Below are positions 46,641 through 57,400 of a stretch of DNA of 64,000 bases, piece by piece. Source of the stretch: Globodera rostochiensis. Lineage: Eukaryota; Nematoda; Chromadorea; Rhabditida; Heteroderidae. Every line of letters starts with the position of its first letter. The first letter of the stretch is position 1. Under the pieces are notes generated by a model. That model was given only the letters and a program-made list of their open reading frames with translations, was not told where the DNA came from and did not search any database. The position numbers were made by a program, and so were the translations under genes. The stretch is taken from positions 66,185 to 130,184 of the forward strand of contig JAEVLN010000018.1 in the NCBI GenBank assembly GCA_018350325.1. Reading direction: 5' to 3'.

Positions 46641-49600
46641 ATGTTTTGTTCAACGACGCAACGCATTGTGCCGCTGTCGCATCGATGTTTGGCTACAAAA
46701 GTCGTCCGATTTCCGCTCGTTGTAAAAGGATTTGTCTCATTTAATGGGCAAAAATTTGGAGTTTTTGATTCTTTTCAATGTGGGGCCTGGACGATCGAGA
46801 TTCTCGAGAGACTGAACTTTGTCGGGCAATCCTTTGGAATAGGCTTGTCACCCCGTGTGCGGGGTTGAGAATTGCGGGGTCGGGGTTTTTCGGGGGCGGA
46901 ACTGTCGGGGTCGGGGAAAACCCCCGAAAAATGGCCTAAATTTGCGGGGTCGGGGTGACAATCCTACTTTGGAATTGGGTCTTAAAATTTTTAAATTTAT
47001 GTTTTCTAGATTAAAAAAATGCATAGAAACAAATCTGAGCTTGGTTTTGTGATGAATTCCGAACCCCGAACCCGAATTCCAAAATTTTTCAATATTTCAG
47101 ACACGTGAAAAATAATTTTTGCACGAACCCAAAAAGTTTAAAATGTTCAGAAAATGCAAGAAAATATTAGTAATAATGAGAACACAAAACAATTCACTTG
47201 TTAACGGGGTAGAAAGTGCAATATAAAAAATTAGTCAAACCAAAAACAAAGATTGAATTTGAATTTTCGCAAAATGTTCGAATTCGGGTTGGGGTTCGAC
47301 ATTCGCAAACGAGCTCGGATTCGTGTTTTACACAATATTTTTACACTAGAAACATGCATTTTAATTTTAAACATTTAAAAAAGTTTTTTAATTTTTTTTT
47401 TGTCGGGACCCCAATTCCAAAGGATTAAAGCCCTTTGTCGATATTCTCGAGAGACTAAACTTTGTCGAGTATAGATATTTCAGACAAGTGAAAAATAATT
47501 TATGCTTGCACCCAAAAAGGTTAAAATGTCCAGAAATGCATTGAATTTTCGAAAAATGTTCGAATTTGGGTTCGAAGTTCGACATTCGGACTCGTGTTTT
47601 TACACATATTTTTACTCTAGAAACATGCATTTATTTTAAACATTTAAAAAATTTTTAATTTTTTTTTCGTCGGAACCCCAATTCCAAAGGATTAAAGCCC
47701 TTTGTCGAGATTCTCGATTGATTGGAATCTCGATCGCTCCATAAGTCCGTGGCTCTCTCTCTACTCAAACCGTTCGATTTTTGATTGATTGACCAATTTG
47801 AACTTCTTGCCCGCATCATTTCAGCAACCGCCCGGCCACTCCAGCTCGGTGCAGACCCTTCAGCAACTGATCGCCTCGCAACCGAACCCCAGCTCGTTCG
47901 TGTTCGGCTCCAACATGACGGGCAGAGTGGGCCAATGGCTCACAAAGCGTTCATTTGAAAAGGCCATGGACGACGAATTGCGCATTGTGTGTCCATAAAT
48001 TTTTATGTTTTTTATAAAATTCTTTTAATGAACTTATTTTTTTCAAATTTGTTTTACAACATTTTCATTTTGAATTTAAATAAATTTTACAATTCTCATT
48101 TCTGTTCAGCTGTTGCTGAAGTCCGCCACTCAAATGTACAACGATTGTGCCAACAAATTCCCATTTCTAGCGCTGTTGAACGGTACAAAAAAAACAATGA
48201 TTAAATTTCAATTTTTCTTTTTTAAGTGATTTCTCAATTTCAATTTTTATTTATTTTTGGCAGAGTTTGGCCTTCCGGATCACTACTCCAGCTGGTATAG
48301 GCTGACCCTGTTGCACACATGGTGGGGGAGGAATTATTCGATGGATCAAAAAATATTTATAAAAATTATTTTAACAAATTATTAATTTTACTGAAAACAA
48401 ACTTTGGCAATGGTGGAGAATTGCGGTCCCGACGAAAAAGTTTTAAAAAATTCAGAATGCATGTTTCTAGGGTGTAAAAATGCGTAGAACACGAATCCGA
48501 GCTCGGATTTTTCGAATGTCGAACTCCGAACCCGAATTCGAACATTTTTCGAAATTTTAGCCCTACGAGTCCAAAAAGGTTAAAACCTTCAAAAAATGCA
48601 CTAAAACGTTTGTAATAATAAGAAAACAAAATAATTTAATCGTTACGGGGTCGAAATGTGCAATCTAAAAAATTTGGCAACCCAAAAAAAAAGTTGCATT
48701 TTGAAATTTCGAATTCGGGTTCGGAGTTCGACATTCGAAAAATCCGAGCTCAGATTCGTGTTCTACGCATTTTTACACCCTAGAAAACATGCGTTTAGGT
48801 AAAATTATAAACATCCAAAAAAATTTAAAAAAATTTTCGTCGGGACCGCAATTCTCCACCATTGCCCAAACTTTTTTATTTCAGTGACTCTAATTTTTAT
48901 TAAAAATTTAAAAAAAAAAATTAAATCTAAGGATGGCATTATGCCGGGTCCAACAGTCGCTGGAGGCGATGTCCTACATTTACTTTATGCACCAAGTGCT
49001 GACGGTGTTCAACGCGGATTGGTACAGTCGAATGGACAAAGCAAAGGTGTCGAAAAATTATATTTATTTGTTAAAAACAATTATTAATTTTATATAATAA
49101 ATTAATTTGTTGTCTTTCCCACCCCTATAAATTAAATGAAAAATACTTTTATTTAGCAGACCCAACAAAAATCTTTTGGAATTTTTTTCCCCCAATTTTC
49201 AGACAGACTTAGGCTTGGTTCTCAACAAGCACAAGGAGGGCATGGTGTTGCACGCCATTTACATGAGCACTTTGCACGATTATGACGAGGCTAGTTGGGC
49301 TATTCAAACAAAAAAAAAAAATTTTGAAAAAAAATTTTTTAGGGATTTTTTGGCGACGATTGTCTGTTGGCTGCCGCTGTGTGGCGCTCATTTTACCTCC
49401 AAATGGACGACACGAGCCCGGCACAAATCAACCGGGTGGTCCGATACATTCGGGCGACGGTGTGAAATTATTTTAATAATTAAAATTAAATAAAACAATA
49501 TTTATTAAATAAAGACAATTCAAAACATTTTGTAATACATTTCAGGGCCGTAGCAAGCAGGGGGGGGGGGTGAGGAGGGGAATTCCCCCCCCCCCCCCCC

Positions 49601-50184
49601 AAAATGAAATTTGAGAAAAAAAAAAAGAGGGGGGACCCTTTTGTTTTGCACTTTTACACTTTTTTGACCAATTTTTTAAACTTTTTTTACCAAACATCAA
49701 AAATCAAAAAAAAAAAATTTGCTTTTTTGAAAATGTCTTAAAATAAAATACCTTGGCGCTCAAATGGGAAAGCCATTTGAGCGCCACGCTCAGATGGTTC
49801 AAATTCCCCCTCCCAAAAATTTTTTCTGGCTACGGCCCTGTTACATTTAATGTTATTTTTAATAGAGATCGGACCGATCGAAAGCTCGGGTAAATCTCGA
49901 CCGAGATTCTCGATCGGCCTTCGAATTTGATCTCTATTTTTATTTGAAATAATTTAAGAATTAATTTAATTAATGGACAAAAATTAATTTTATTTATGCC
50001 ATTTTCGATGGCTTCGCTAGCACGACTGGACGACAAGCGCCTGCTGACCGATGGCATTGAGCGTTGGCACGTGGCGGAGGAGTTGGCACGGCTCCTGACA
50101 GCCGCACACTTTGGCACCAATGAACCGCCACCGCCTTCGGCGTCATCGTCGCCGCAAGCGCCGCAGACAATGACAGCGAAATAA
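46641..50184 (+). CDS. UQCC1: Ubiquinol-cytochrome c reductase assembly factor 1 (CBP3 family), 282 aa
   Basis: Exons: 46641-46700, 47825-47986, 48110-48182, 48264-48321, 48932-49046, 49203-49289, 49343-49459, 50008-50184. The 20-residue first exon (MFCSTTQRIVPLSHRCLATK) is basic and hydroxylated, as expected for mitochondrial import. The rest follows the ubiquinol-cytochrome c chaperone domain: FxLPDHYSSWYRLTLLHTWM, RVQQS, FMHQVL, VLNKHKEGMVLHAIYMSTLH, DYDEG, GDDCLLAAAVWRSFY, QINRVVRYIRATMASLARLD (human UQCC1: 299 aa). CBP3/UQCC1 binds newly made cytochrome b for complex III assembly. Intron 6 begins with GC. Intron 7 ends in TTTTCG instead of an AG; without splicing the frame ends two codons later. 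The TAA stop lies inside AAATAAA. Five transposon copies sit in its introns. Confidence 0.92.
46825..47426. mobile_element. Older hAT-like element (GGCAATCCTTTGG ends) in UQCC1 intron 1
   Basis: Left end GGCAATCCTTTGGAA, interrupted at 46840 by a younger MITE and resuming at 46975 as TTGGGTC. The right end is GACCCCAATTCCAAAGGATT. Interior similar to 38376 and 48406 elements (GAGCTCGGATT). Another partial copy ends near 47705. Confidence 0.75.
46840..46966. mobile_element. hAT-like MITE (TAGGxTTGTC), 127 bp, perfect 8 bp TSD, nested
   Basis: Ends TAGGCTTGTCACCCCG and CGGGGTGACAATCCTA. CTTTGGAA is duplicated at 46832-46839 and 46967-46974. The target lies in the terminal repeat of the older element at 46825. 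Confidence 0.95.
48406..48866. mobile_element. hAT-like element in UQCC1 intron 4 (461 bp), perfect 8 bp TSD
   Basis: Ends GGCAATGGTGGAGAATTGCG and CGCAATTCTCCACCATTGCC are perfect 20 bp inverted repeats, extending into GTCCCGACGAAAA. CAAACTTT is duplicated at 48398-48405 and 48867-48874. Same family as 38376-38850. Confidence 0.95.
49543..49840. mobile_element. CAGGGCCGTAGC-family hAT-like MITE, 298 bp
   Basis: Ends CAGGGCCGTAGC and GGCTACGGCCCTG. Flanks ATACATTT (49535-49542) and TTACATTT (49841-49848) match at 7 of 8. Poly-G and poly-C runs inside. UQCC1 intron 7. Confidence 0.88.
49863..49936. mobile_element. Short MITE of the TAGAGATC family
   Basis: TAGAGATCGGACCGATCG... to ...TTTGATCTCTA, with CGAGATTCTCGATCGG inside. 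UQCC1 intron 7, 23 bp after the previous element. Confidence 0.65.
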
Positions 50185-51457
50185 AAACAATTTAAATTCC
50201 CGCCCGTTCCCCTTTTTTTGTGTAGTTGTTTTTTTGTTTGTGAAATGCTCGAGAGTGAGTGGAGTGACATTCGAATTATTGATTGATGCCTCTGATCACT
50301 GAACAGAGAGAGAGCATTGTTAATTAGAAGCCGGGCTATCGAGATTCTCGATTGAAATCTCGGCACTTTTGGTTGAGATTCCACTTTCGATCAAGATTCT
50401 CGATTGAAATCTCGGCACTTTCAGTTGAGATTCTCGATTGAATTCGCGACGGCCCTCAAGTTCGGGAACTCTACTGTTGATCTAGATAGTCCTTGCTATC
50501 AAGGCGAGCACAAAGCCAATTAGGCATCATCTCAACATGATCAAAGAAATTTTCTGATCATTTCTTGAAGTACTGCTGTAATTTGCTTAAATTGAACATC
50601 ATTCTCGAACGATTTGCCTTGCTTTTATTTTCTGCAATTTATCATTGTTTAGAAAATGTTATGTTAAAAAATTGAATTCCAGCAAACATATTTTGTTGTC
50701 CCCTCCCCCGCCCCCCCAAATTTCAACAATTTTTTTGGCCCAAATCCCTTTTCGCTCCCACTTAATATTAATTAAATTTGTTTCCCCCTTTTTTTTTTAC
50801 AAATTCTACCCCCCCCCCCACCCCCGCAACAAATCACATTTTGTTGACGTCGTCGGGCGTCGATCGATCAGTTCAGCTCATTCGCCCCCCCCCGCCCACC
50901 CGCTCGCACATTTGTCGGCCGGCCAAGCGGCTGGCTGCTCTGCTTCTGCTTCCGGTGTGTGGGTGCGGGAAGTTAGTCGTCTGACAGCCGCTTCTTCTTC
51001 TTCTTGATGCTCCCCCCGGGGTGTGCGCCCGACGCCGCCGCCGGCCCCGCCTTAGTCAAATAATATTTGATGGCTTTTCCGGAAGGATTAAACTTTGGCT
51101 AAAAGCACTCGCCGCCCTCCCGACACGGGGAGGCCTCTCCTCAGCTCCAAACTTAAGCTGCTGTTGTTGTGGAGGGGGGGGGGGGGGGGTGTTAAGCAGG
51201 GATGGGAGCCGACGACCTCATAAAAGTTCGGAAATCGGAATTCCGAGGCTTAAAAAAATTTCGGAAATCGGAATTCTGAGGCTTAAAAACATTTCGGAAA
51301 TCGGAATTCCGTCCATCCCTGGTGGTTGAGGAGAAGCGTTTTTCTTAAAGTTTATGAATATTGGATAATTAATTAATGAATGTTTTTGTTTAATTTCCAT
51401 GCTTTCTCATTTTGGAAAAAATGTTTAAAAATTCATTAAAATCCTGCTTTTTTGAGG
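50185..51457. other. Intergenic region before the ASPH-like gene
   Basis: 50330-50460 has repeated GATTCTCGATTGAAATCTCGG blocks. 50690-51190 is full of poly-C/poly-G runs with no convincing exon. 51198-51321 is a small CAGGGATGG...CCATCCCTG element holding three tandem 'tttcggaaatcggaattc' units, a relative of the 27477 element. TTTTTTGAG immediately before GATGG (51458) may be a trans-splice acceptor. Confidence 0.55.
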
Positions 51458-54400
51458 ATGGCCCCCCCTTCAGCGAGTCCGGTTGGCCCCTCGGGCGGCG
51501 GCGGCTCCAGCGTCGGCCCGTCGCCGTCCCCGCCGCTGGGCGCACGGCCCCAGTTTCGGCGTCAAGGATCAAGCTGTATGTGTAAATACATAATGCCAAC
51601 AAATAATTTTCAAATTTAAATTTCAAATAAAAAATTTAAATTTCAAACACAAAAAAAGATGGCCCGTCACATGTGCATCACATGGCCATAATGGTGGCGC
51701 CCAAACGAGTGGATTACAGTGTGAATAAAGTGGGTGAAATGTTTTTTGTATTAAAATTAGAGTCCCCGTGGCTGTTTAAAATTCCGATTCCGACTTTTTA
51801 TAATATTTATTTATTTATTTATTTATCAGATCAAAGAAAATGCAAACAAAAATCACGGGGGAACGCATTTTTAGGCAAAAATTTATAATTTTTTTTTAGA
51901 GAGAAGCTCAAAATAGGGTTTGCTCCCCGACCCCTCGGGGGCGGAAAAGTCGGGGGTCGGGGAGGCCGGGGTTTGCCATGTCGGGGGTCGGGGTCGGGGA
52001 CGACCCCATTTTGGGGCTCGGGGAGCAACCATAGCTCAAAATATGCATTTTTCGAACAATTTTTGGATTTAGAGCAGCAGCGTTAGAGCTTATAAATGCC
52101 TATTTTGGACCGTTAGTGCCTATTTTAGGCGTTTATTTCGGCATTTTTAGTGACTTTCGTTCCCTACAAATTAAGCCCGGGACGGGCCCGGGTTTTTAAA
52201 AATTCTGATTCCCTAATTAAAATATAATTAATTAATTTTAAGGGTGGGCTACGGTCGTGGATTGTGCTCATCGTTTTTGTGCTGTTGTGCTCCGCCATTT
52301 TGACCATCTTTTCGTCGGATGAGATGGAAACCGGTGGGGGGGGGGGGGGGACATTTTATCGCTTAAAAATATTTTTAATGTTTTTTAATTTTTGTATATT
52401 TTTCTTTATTTGTTTTTAATATCAGACGGAAGCGGCGCTTTAACCAAAATAAATAAATCAGTAGAATTTTAATAAATAAAAATAATATTTGTATATCACA
52501 CGGAAGCGGCGTTTTAACTAGAGCCCGGAACGAGACGAGATCTCGAGACAAAATCTCGAAAAATCTTGACGAGATTCTCGAGAAATCTCGACCTCGAGAT
52601 TAAACTGAATTTTATTTTTCGAGACCCGAGATTTTTTCGAGAATCTCGTCTCGCTCGAAGCTCAAGTCCGGGCTCTAGTTTTAACCAAAAATAAATAAAA
52701 ATCAAAAAATAGAACATAAATGAGGGCATTTAAATAAATAAAAATAATATTTTTTATCACACGGAAGCGGCGTTTTAACTAGAGCCCGGAACGAGACGAG
52801 ATCTCGAGACAAAATCTCGACGAGATTCTCGAATCTCGACCTCGAGATTAAACTGAATTTTCGAGATTTTTCGAGACCCGAAATTTTTTTGAGAATCTCG
52901 TCTTGAGTCTCGCTCAAAGCTCAAGTCCGGGCTCTAGTTTTAACCAAAAATAAATCAAAAAATAGAATATAAATGCGGTCATTTTAATAAATAAAAATAA
53001 TAATAACATTTTTTATTTTATTCAGACAGCAACAAAGCGTTGGCCAACAAAGCTTTGGCGTTAGACCAAACAGCAGACGGGCTGAACGATGAAGAAGACA
53101 TAAATGGAGCAAATATTCCTTCTGCTAGAATAGATGGAGGCGAGGACGACGAACCGGAAGATGAAGATGAAGAAGAAGAAGACGATGAGGAGGAGGAGGA
53201 GGAGGAGGAAGAAGTTGGTGGAAGAATCCTCAAAAACTAACATTTCCTTCCTAGAAAAAACGACGCATTTTTCTAGTAAAAAAACGACGTTCGTTTCTAC
53301 CCATGAATTTTGCGGGAAAATTTAGCAAAAAACGGAAACTATTTATTTTAACGGAAAAAGGCAAAAATGGAAATTTTTTCAAAGTGAATTCAAAAATTAT
53401 TTTTTATTAAATCTCTTTATTTTAATATAAAATATTGTTTGAAATATTCACTTAAAAAAATTTGAAAGTTGTTCATTTGGTGTTCGAAATATGAGGGGAT
53501 AAAGCCTCCGGAGTTGAGGACCGATCGAGAATCTCGAAAAAAATCTTAATCGTCCGCGTGCCGATTGGGAAAAAATGTCAAAAAACAATCGGAATGTTTT
53601 TTTTGAGGGGGGGGGGGATAATGCACAATTTTATTATATTTTGCCGGGAATTTTAATTTAAAAAATTTTTAGAATGAAGACGGAAAATCGGGGGACCAAA
53701 TTGACGACGATGCCGATGGTGACGATGAGGAAGAGCTGATGTTGGCACGGCTGAAAGAGGCGGCGGCAATGGCACGGAAACGCCAAAAAGAGGCAATTTT
53801 ATTTGAAATTTTTGAAAAAAAAAGTCAAATTTTCACTTACAAATTAGCCAATATTATTTAATTAATTTTGGATTGGAATTTAGCAATTTTATGAGCCGTA
53901 ATTAATTATATTACAATTTTTTGATTTTAAAGCAATTAAAAACATTTGTCTTAAATTATTTAAAATAATTGTTGATCTTTAGACTGTAAGATTGAAAGCC
54001 AAACAAGAGGCAAGAAAAGAAGCGGAAAAGAGAGAAAGAAGTAAAGAGGAGCACAGAAAAGAAGCGAAAGGGAGGAAAAAGCAGGAAGAAGAGCAGTTGG
54101 AAAGAGAGGAGGAAAAGGAGGAGGAGGAGAAGGAAGAGAAAGAAGAAGAGGTTGAGGAGGACAGAGTAAATTTCATTCAAATTTGAGAATAATGGATTTT
54201 CTGATCAGATCAGAGTAAATTTCAATTGAAATTTGAGAAAATTTTTAATGGACTTTCTGATCAGATCAGATCAGAAGTAAAATTCAATTAAAATTTGTGA
54301 GAATTTTTAATGGAGCCTGATTGATTGATCAACTAAGTTTCTGATCTGATCAGAGTAATAAAATTTCAATTAAAATTGGAGAGAATTTTTAATGGAGCAA

Positions 54401-57400
54401 ATTGATTAATCATCTTATTTCTAATCAGCTTATAGTAATCAAATTTAAATACCATATTATTCCAGCAGGACGACGAGCAGGCGCAGTTGGATGACGATGA
54501 TGGTGAAGAAATGGATGCCGAAGACGAACAACAAATGCACATTCTGACGACGAGAGACCGGCACGGAAGGAAGCAGCAGCAGCAAAAGCGCGTGCCGTCC
54601 TGGCGGGACACTCAACTGCAGGCAGCCAAGGTGGGTAGGCCGGATGTAACCGGATTCCGTTTTTCGGACATTTTTGAGTCCGGAATTTCGTTTTCCGGAC
54701 ATTTTTGAATCCGGAATTCCGTTTTTCGGACATTTTTGAGTCCGGAATTCCGTTTTCCGGACATTTTTGAGTCCGGAATTCAGTTTTCCGGACATTTTTG
54801 AGTCCGGAATTCCGTTTTCCGGACATTTTTGAATCCGGAATTCCGTTTTCCGGACATTTTTGAATCCGGAATTCCGTTTTCCGGACATTTTTGAATCCGG
54901 AATTCCGTTTTCCGGACATTTTTGAATCCGGAATTCCGTTTTCCGGACATTTTTGAGCCCGGAATTTAGTTTTCCGGACATTTTTGAATCCGGAATTCCG
55001 TTTTCCGGACATTTTTGAGCCCGGAATTCCGTTTTCCGGACATTTTTGAATCCGGAATTCCGTTTTCCGGACATTTTTGAGCCCGGAATTCCGTTTTCCG
55101 GACATTTTTGAGCCCGGAATTCAGTTTTCCGGACATTTTTGAGTCCGGAATTCAGTTTTCCGGACATTTTTGAGTCCGGAATTCCGTTTTCCGGACATTT
55201 TTGAATCCGGAATTCCGTTTTCCGGACATTTTTGAATCCGGAATTCCGTTTTCCGGACATTTTTGAGCCCGGAATTCAGTTTTCCGGACATTTTTGAATC
55301 CGGAATTCCGTTTTCCGGACATTTTTAAATCCGGAATTCCGTTTTCCGGACATTTTTGGGTCCGGAATTCAGTTTTCGGACATTTTTGAGTCCGGAATTC
55401 AGTTTTCCGGACATTTTTGAGTCCGGAATTCCGTTTTCCGGACATTTTTGAATCCGGAATTCCGTTTTCCGAACATTTTTGAGCCCGGATCAAATTTTTG
55501 ATGGCACTAATACGCATGCCATGCCATGCATCAACGTGCCGTGCCATCCTTTATCCCCTATGTTAATTACATTAAAGTAGGGTTGGACGGGACCGGGACC
55601 AGTACTGAAATGGTCTATTTTTTCCATTTTGGTACTGAAATTTTAGTCCCGGTTTCTCAAAATTCCTTTAATCCCTTTACCAAAAGTCCCGGTCCCGTCC
55701 AACCCTACATTTAAAGGAATGTGAAACAATGTTTTTCTGGCGACACCACGAAATCTAAAAATAAAAACCAAAATTTATTAAAAAAAAATTTTCTGTTTTT
55801 TTTTTTGAGGAGGACACGCGAAGGCCGCGCATGAATTTGCTGAAGCAGCGCAAAAAGGTGAAAGATGTGGATTTACATATACAATTAAATGAAAGATAAA
55901 TAGAATAGAAAATTTTCTTTTCCCCGCGCATTTTTCTGTTATTATTTCTCCCCCACGGGCAAATTTCAAATAAAAATTATTTTTCCACTGTTGCATTCTA
56001 TTTAAAATTAAAATAAATGTTTAATTATTTTTAATTCATTTTTAAGCTTACCCCTAAAGAGCCAAATGGCCAATGATTGAGTAGGCATCTCTATCTCTCT
56101 ATCTTGAGTGCCTGATCAGATCAGAGTCTGATCAAATATCAAAAATGTTGGGTTACGAGCCCCGGACGATCGAGATTCTTGATCAAAATCTCGATCGGCG
56201 AAATTTTAACCAAGAATTTTCGAGATTCTTTCGGGATTTCAGTGATCCCGAACGAGTTTCGATCGGCAAAATTCTTCAAGGTTTTACAAGATGTTTTTCT
56301 TGATCGAAATCTTTTAACCAATTCAAGGGGGCATAACCCCACCCCCTTGGACTTAAATAATTTCGATTAGAGCTCTGGATCAACGAAATTTTACCAAGAT
56401 GAGATTTTTTTTTTAATTTTTTGATCGAAAATTCTCGATCGATCCGCAAGTCCGGGCTCTTCTAGTCACCAAACGAAATTCGGCACTTTCGCATGGCTTT
56501 TTGTTTAGCGAATTTTTCAGCTTCCAACGAGGTTAGATGGTGAAGAAGAAAAACAAATTGAAGAGGAGGAGGCGGCGGAGGAAGAATATGCTGACGACAA
56601 TAATGACAATGATGATGACCATCATGTTCAAGAAGGAGCAGAACCAACTGTTGTTGATGGCGGTGAACTCATTGCGACACGAAAACGGTGTTCATTTGTT
56701 AAATTAATAAAAAATTAAACAAAAACAAATAAATTTTAGACCAATTTACAATCGAAAGGCACTCACAAATCGTTATGACTATAAGCATCGATCACTGCTT
56801 GACGCAGCCGATTTTTTGTTGGAAAAAGTATTTATGCATTTTAAGTATAATTTAAAACTATTTGAAAATTAACAAAAATACTTAAAATTTGATAATTTTA
56901 ATTGAAATAATTATTTTTTAGGAATATTTAAAATTTGTTTGAAAATTAATATATTTAAATGCGATTAATTTAATTGAAATAATTGTTGTCTAAGTAAAAT
57001 TAACTATTTGAAACTAACTATTAAGGGTAATTTAATTGTTGTAAATAATAAAAATATTTAATATAATAATTATATTAAGGGTAACTTAAATTGAAAATTA
57101 ATTTTAAAATATCATAAAATATAATTATTTTAAGGATAATTTAAAATTGTTTGAAATCAAAATACGATAAATTTAATTGAAAACCGAATTTTTAATGCCT
57201 TTTTAGCACGACTTTGATGGCGCACTGAAGCATTACGAACAAATCTTGGCCTCGAATAAGCACAGTCCAAGGCGCGCACAAAATGATTAAATTTAATTAG
57301 GTAATTAAGCAATTAATTACAATAAATTTGTTTTAGGTCACTTTATGGCCGTGCCCGTCTCCACCAATTGAGGGCGGAATTTGCAGATGAACACGAAAAT

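Larger units (their letters stand above)
52429..52944. repeat. Local tandem duplication with one empty and two MITE-filled copies
   Basis: The unit 'acggaagcggcg(t/c)tttaaccaaaa' occurs at 52433 (no insertion) and twice with a MITE between two GTTTTAAC copies (52511 and 52772). Unit spacing of the filled copies is 261 bp. ASPH-like intron 3. Confidence 0.9.

Noticed and set aside
53018..53243. Minus-strand poly-Ser/poly-Leu frames
   Set aside because: Antisense of the Glu/Asp-rich exon 4 of the ASPH-like gene.
54425..55547. Minus-strand frames of 131-267 codons
   Set aside because: Shadows of the 31 bp minisatellite (31 is not a multiple of 3, so the frame cycles through the unit).
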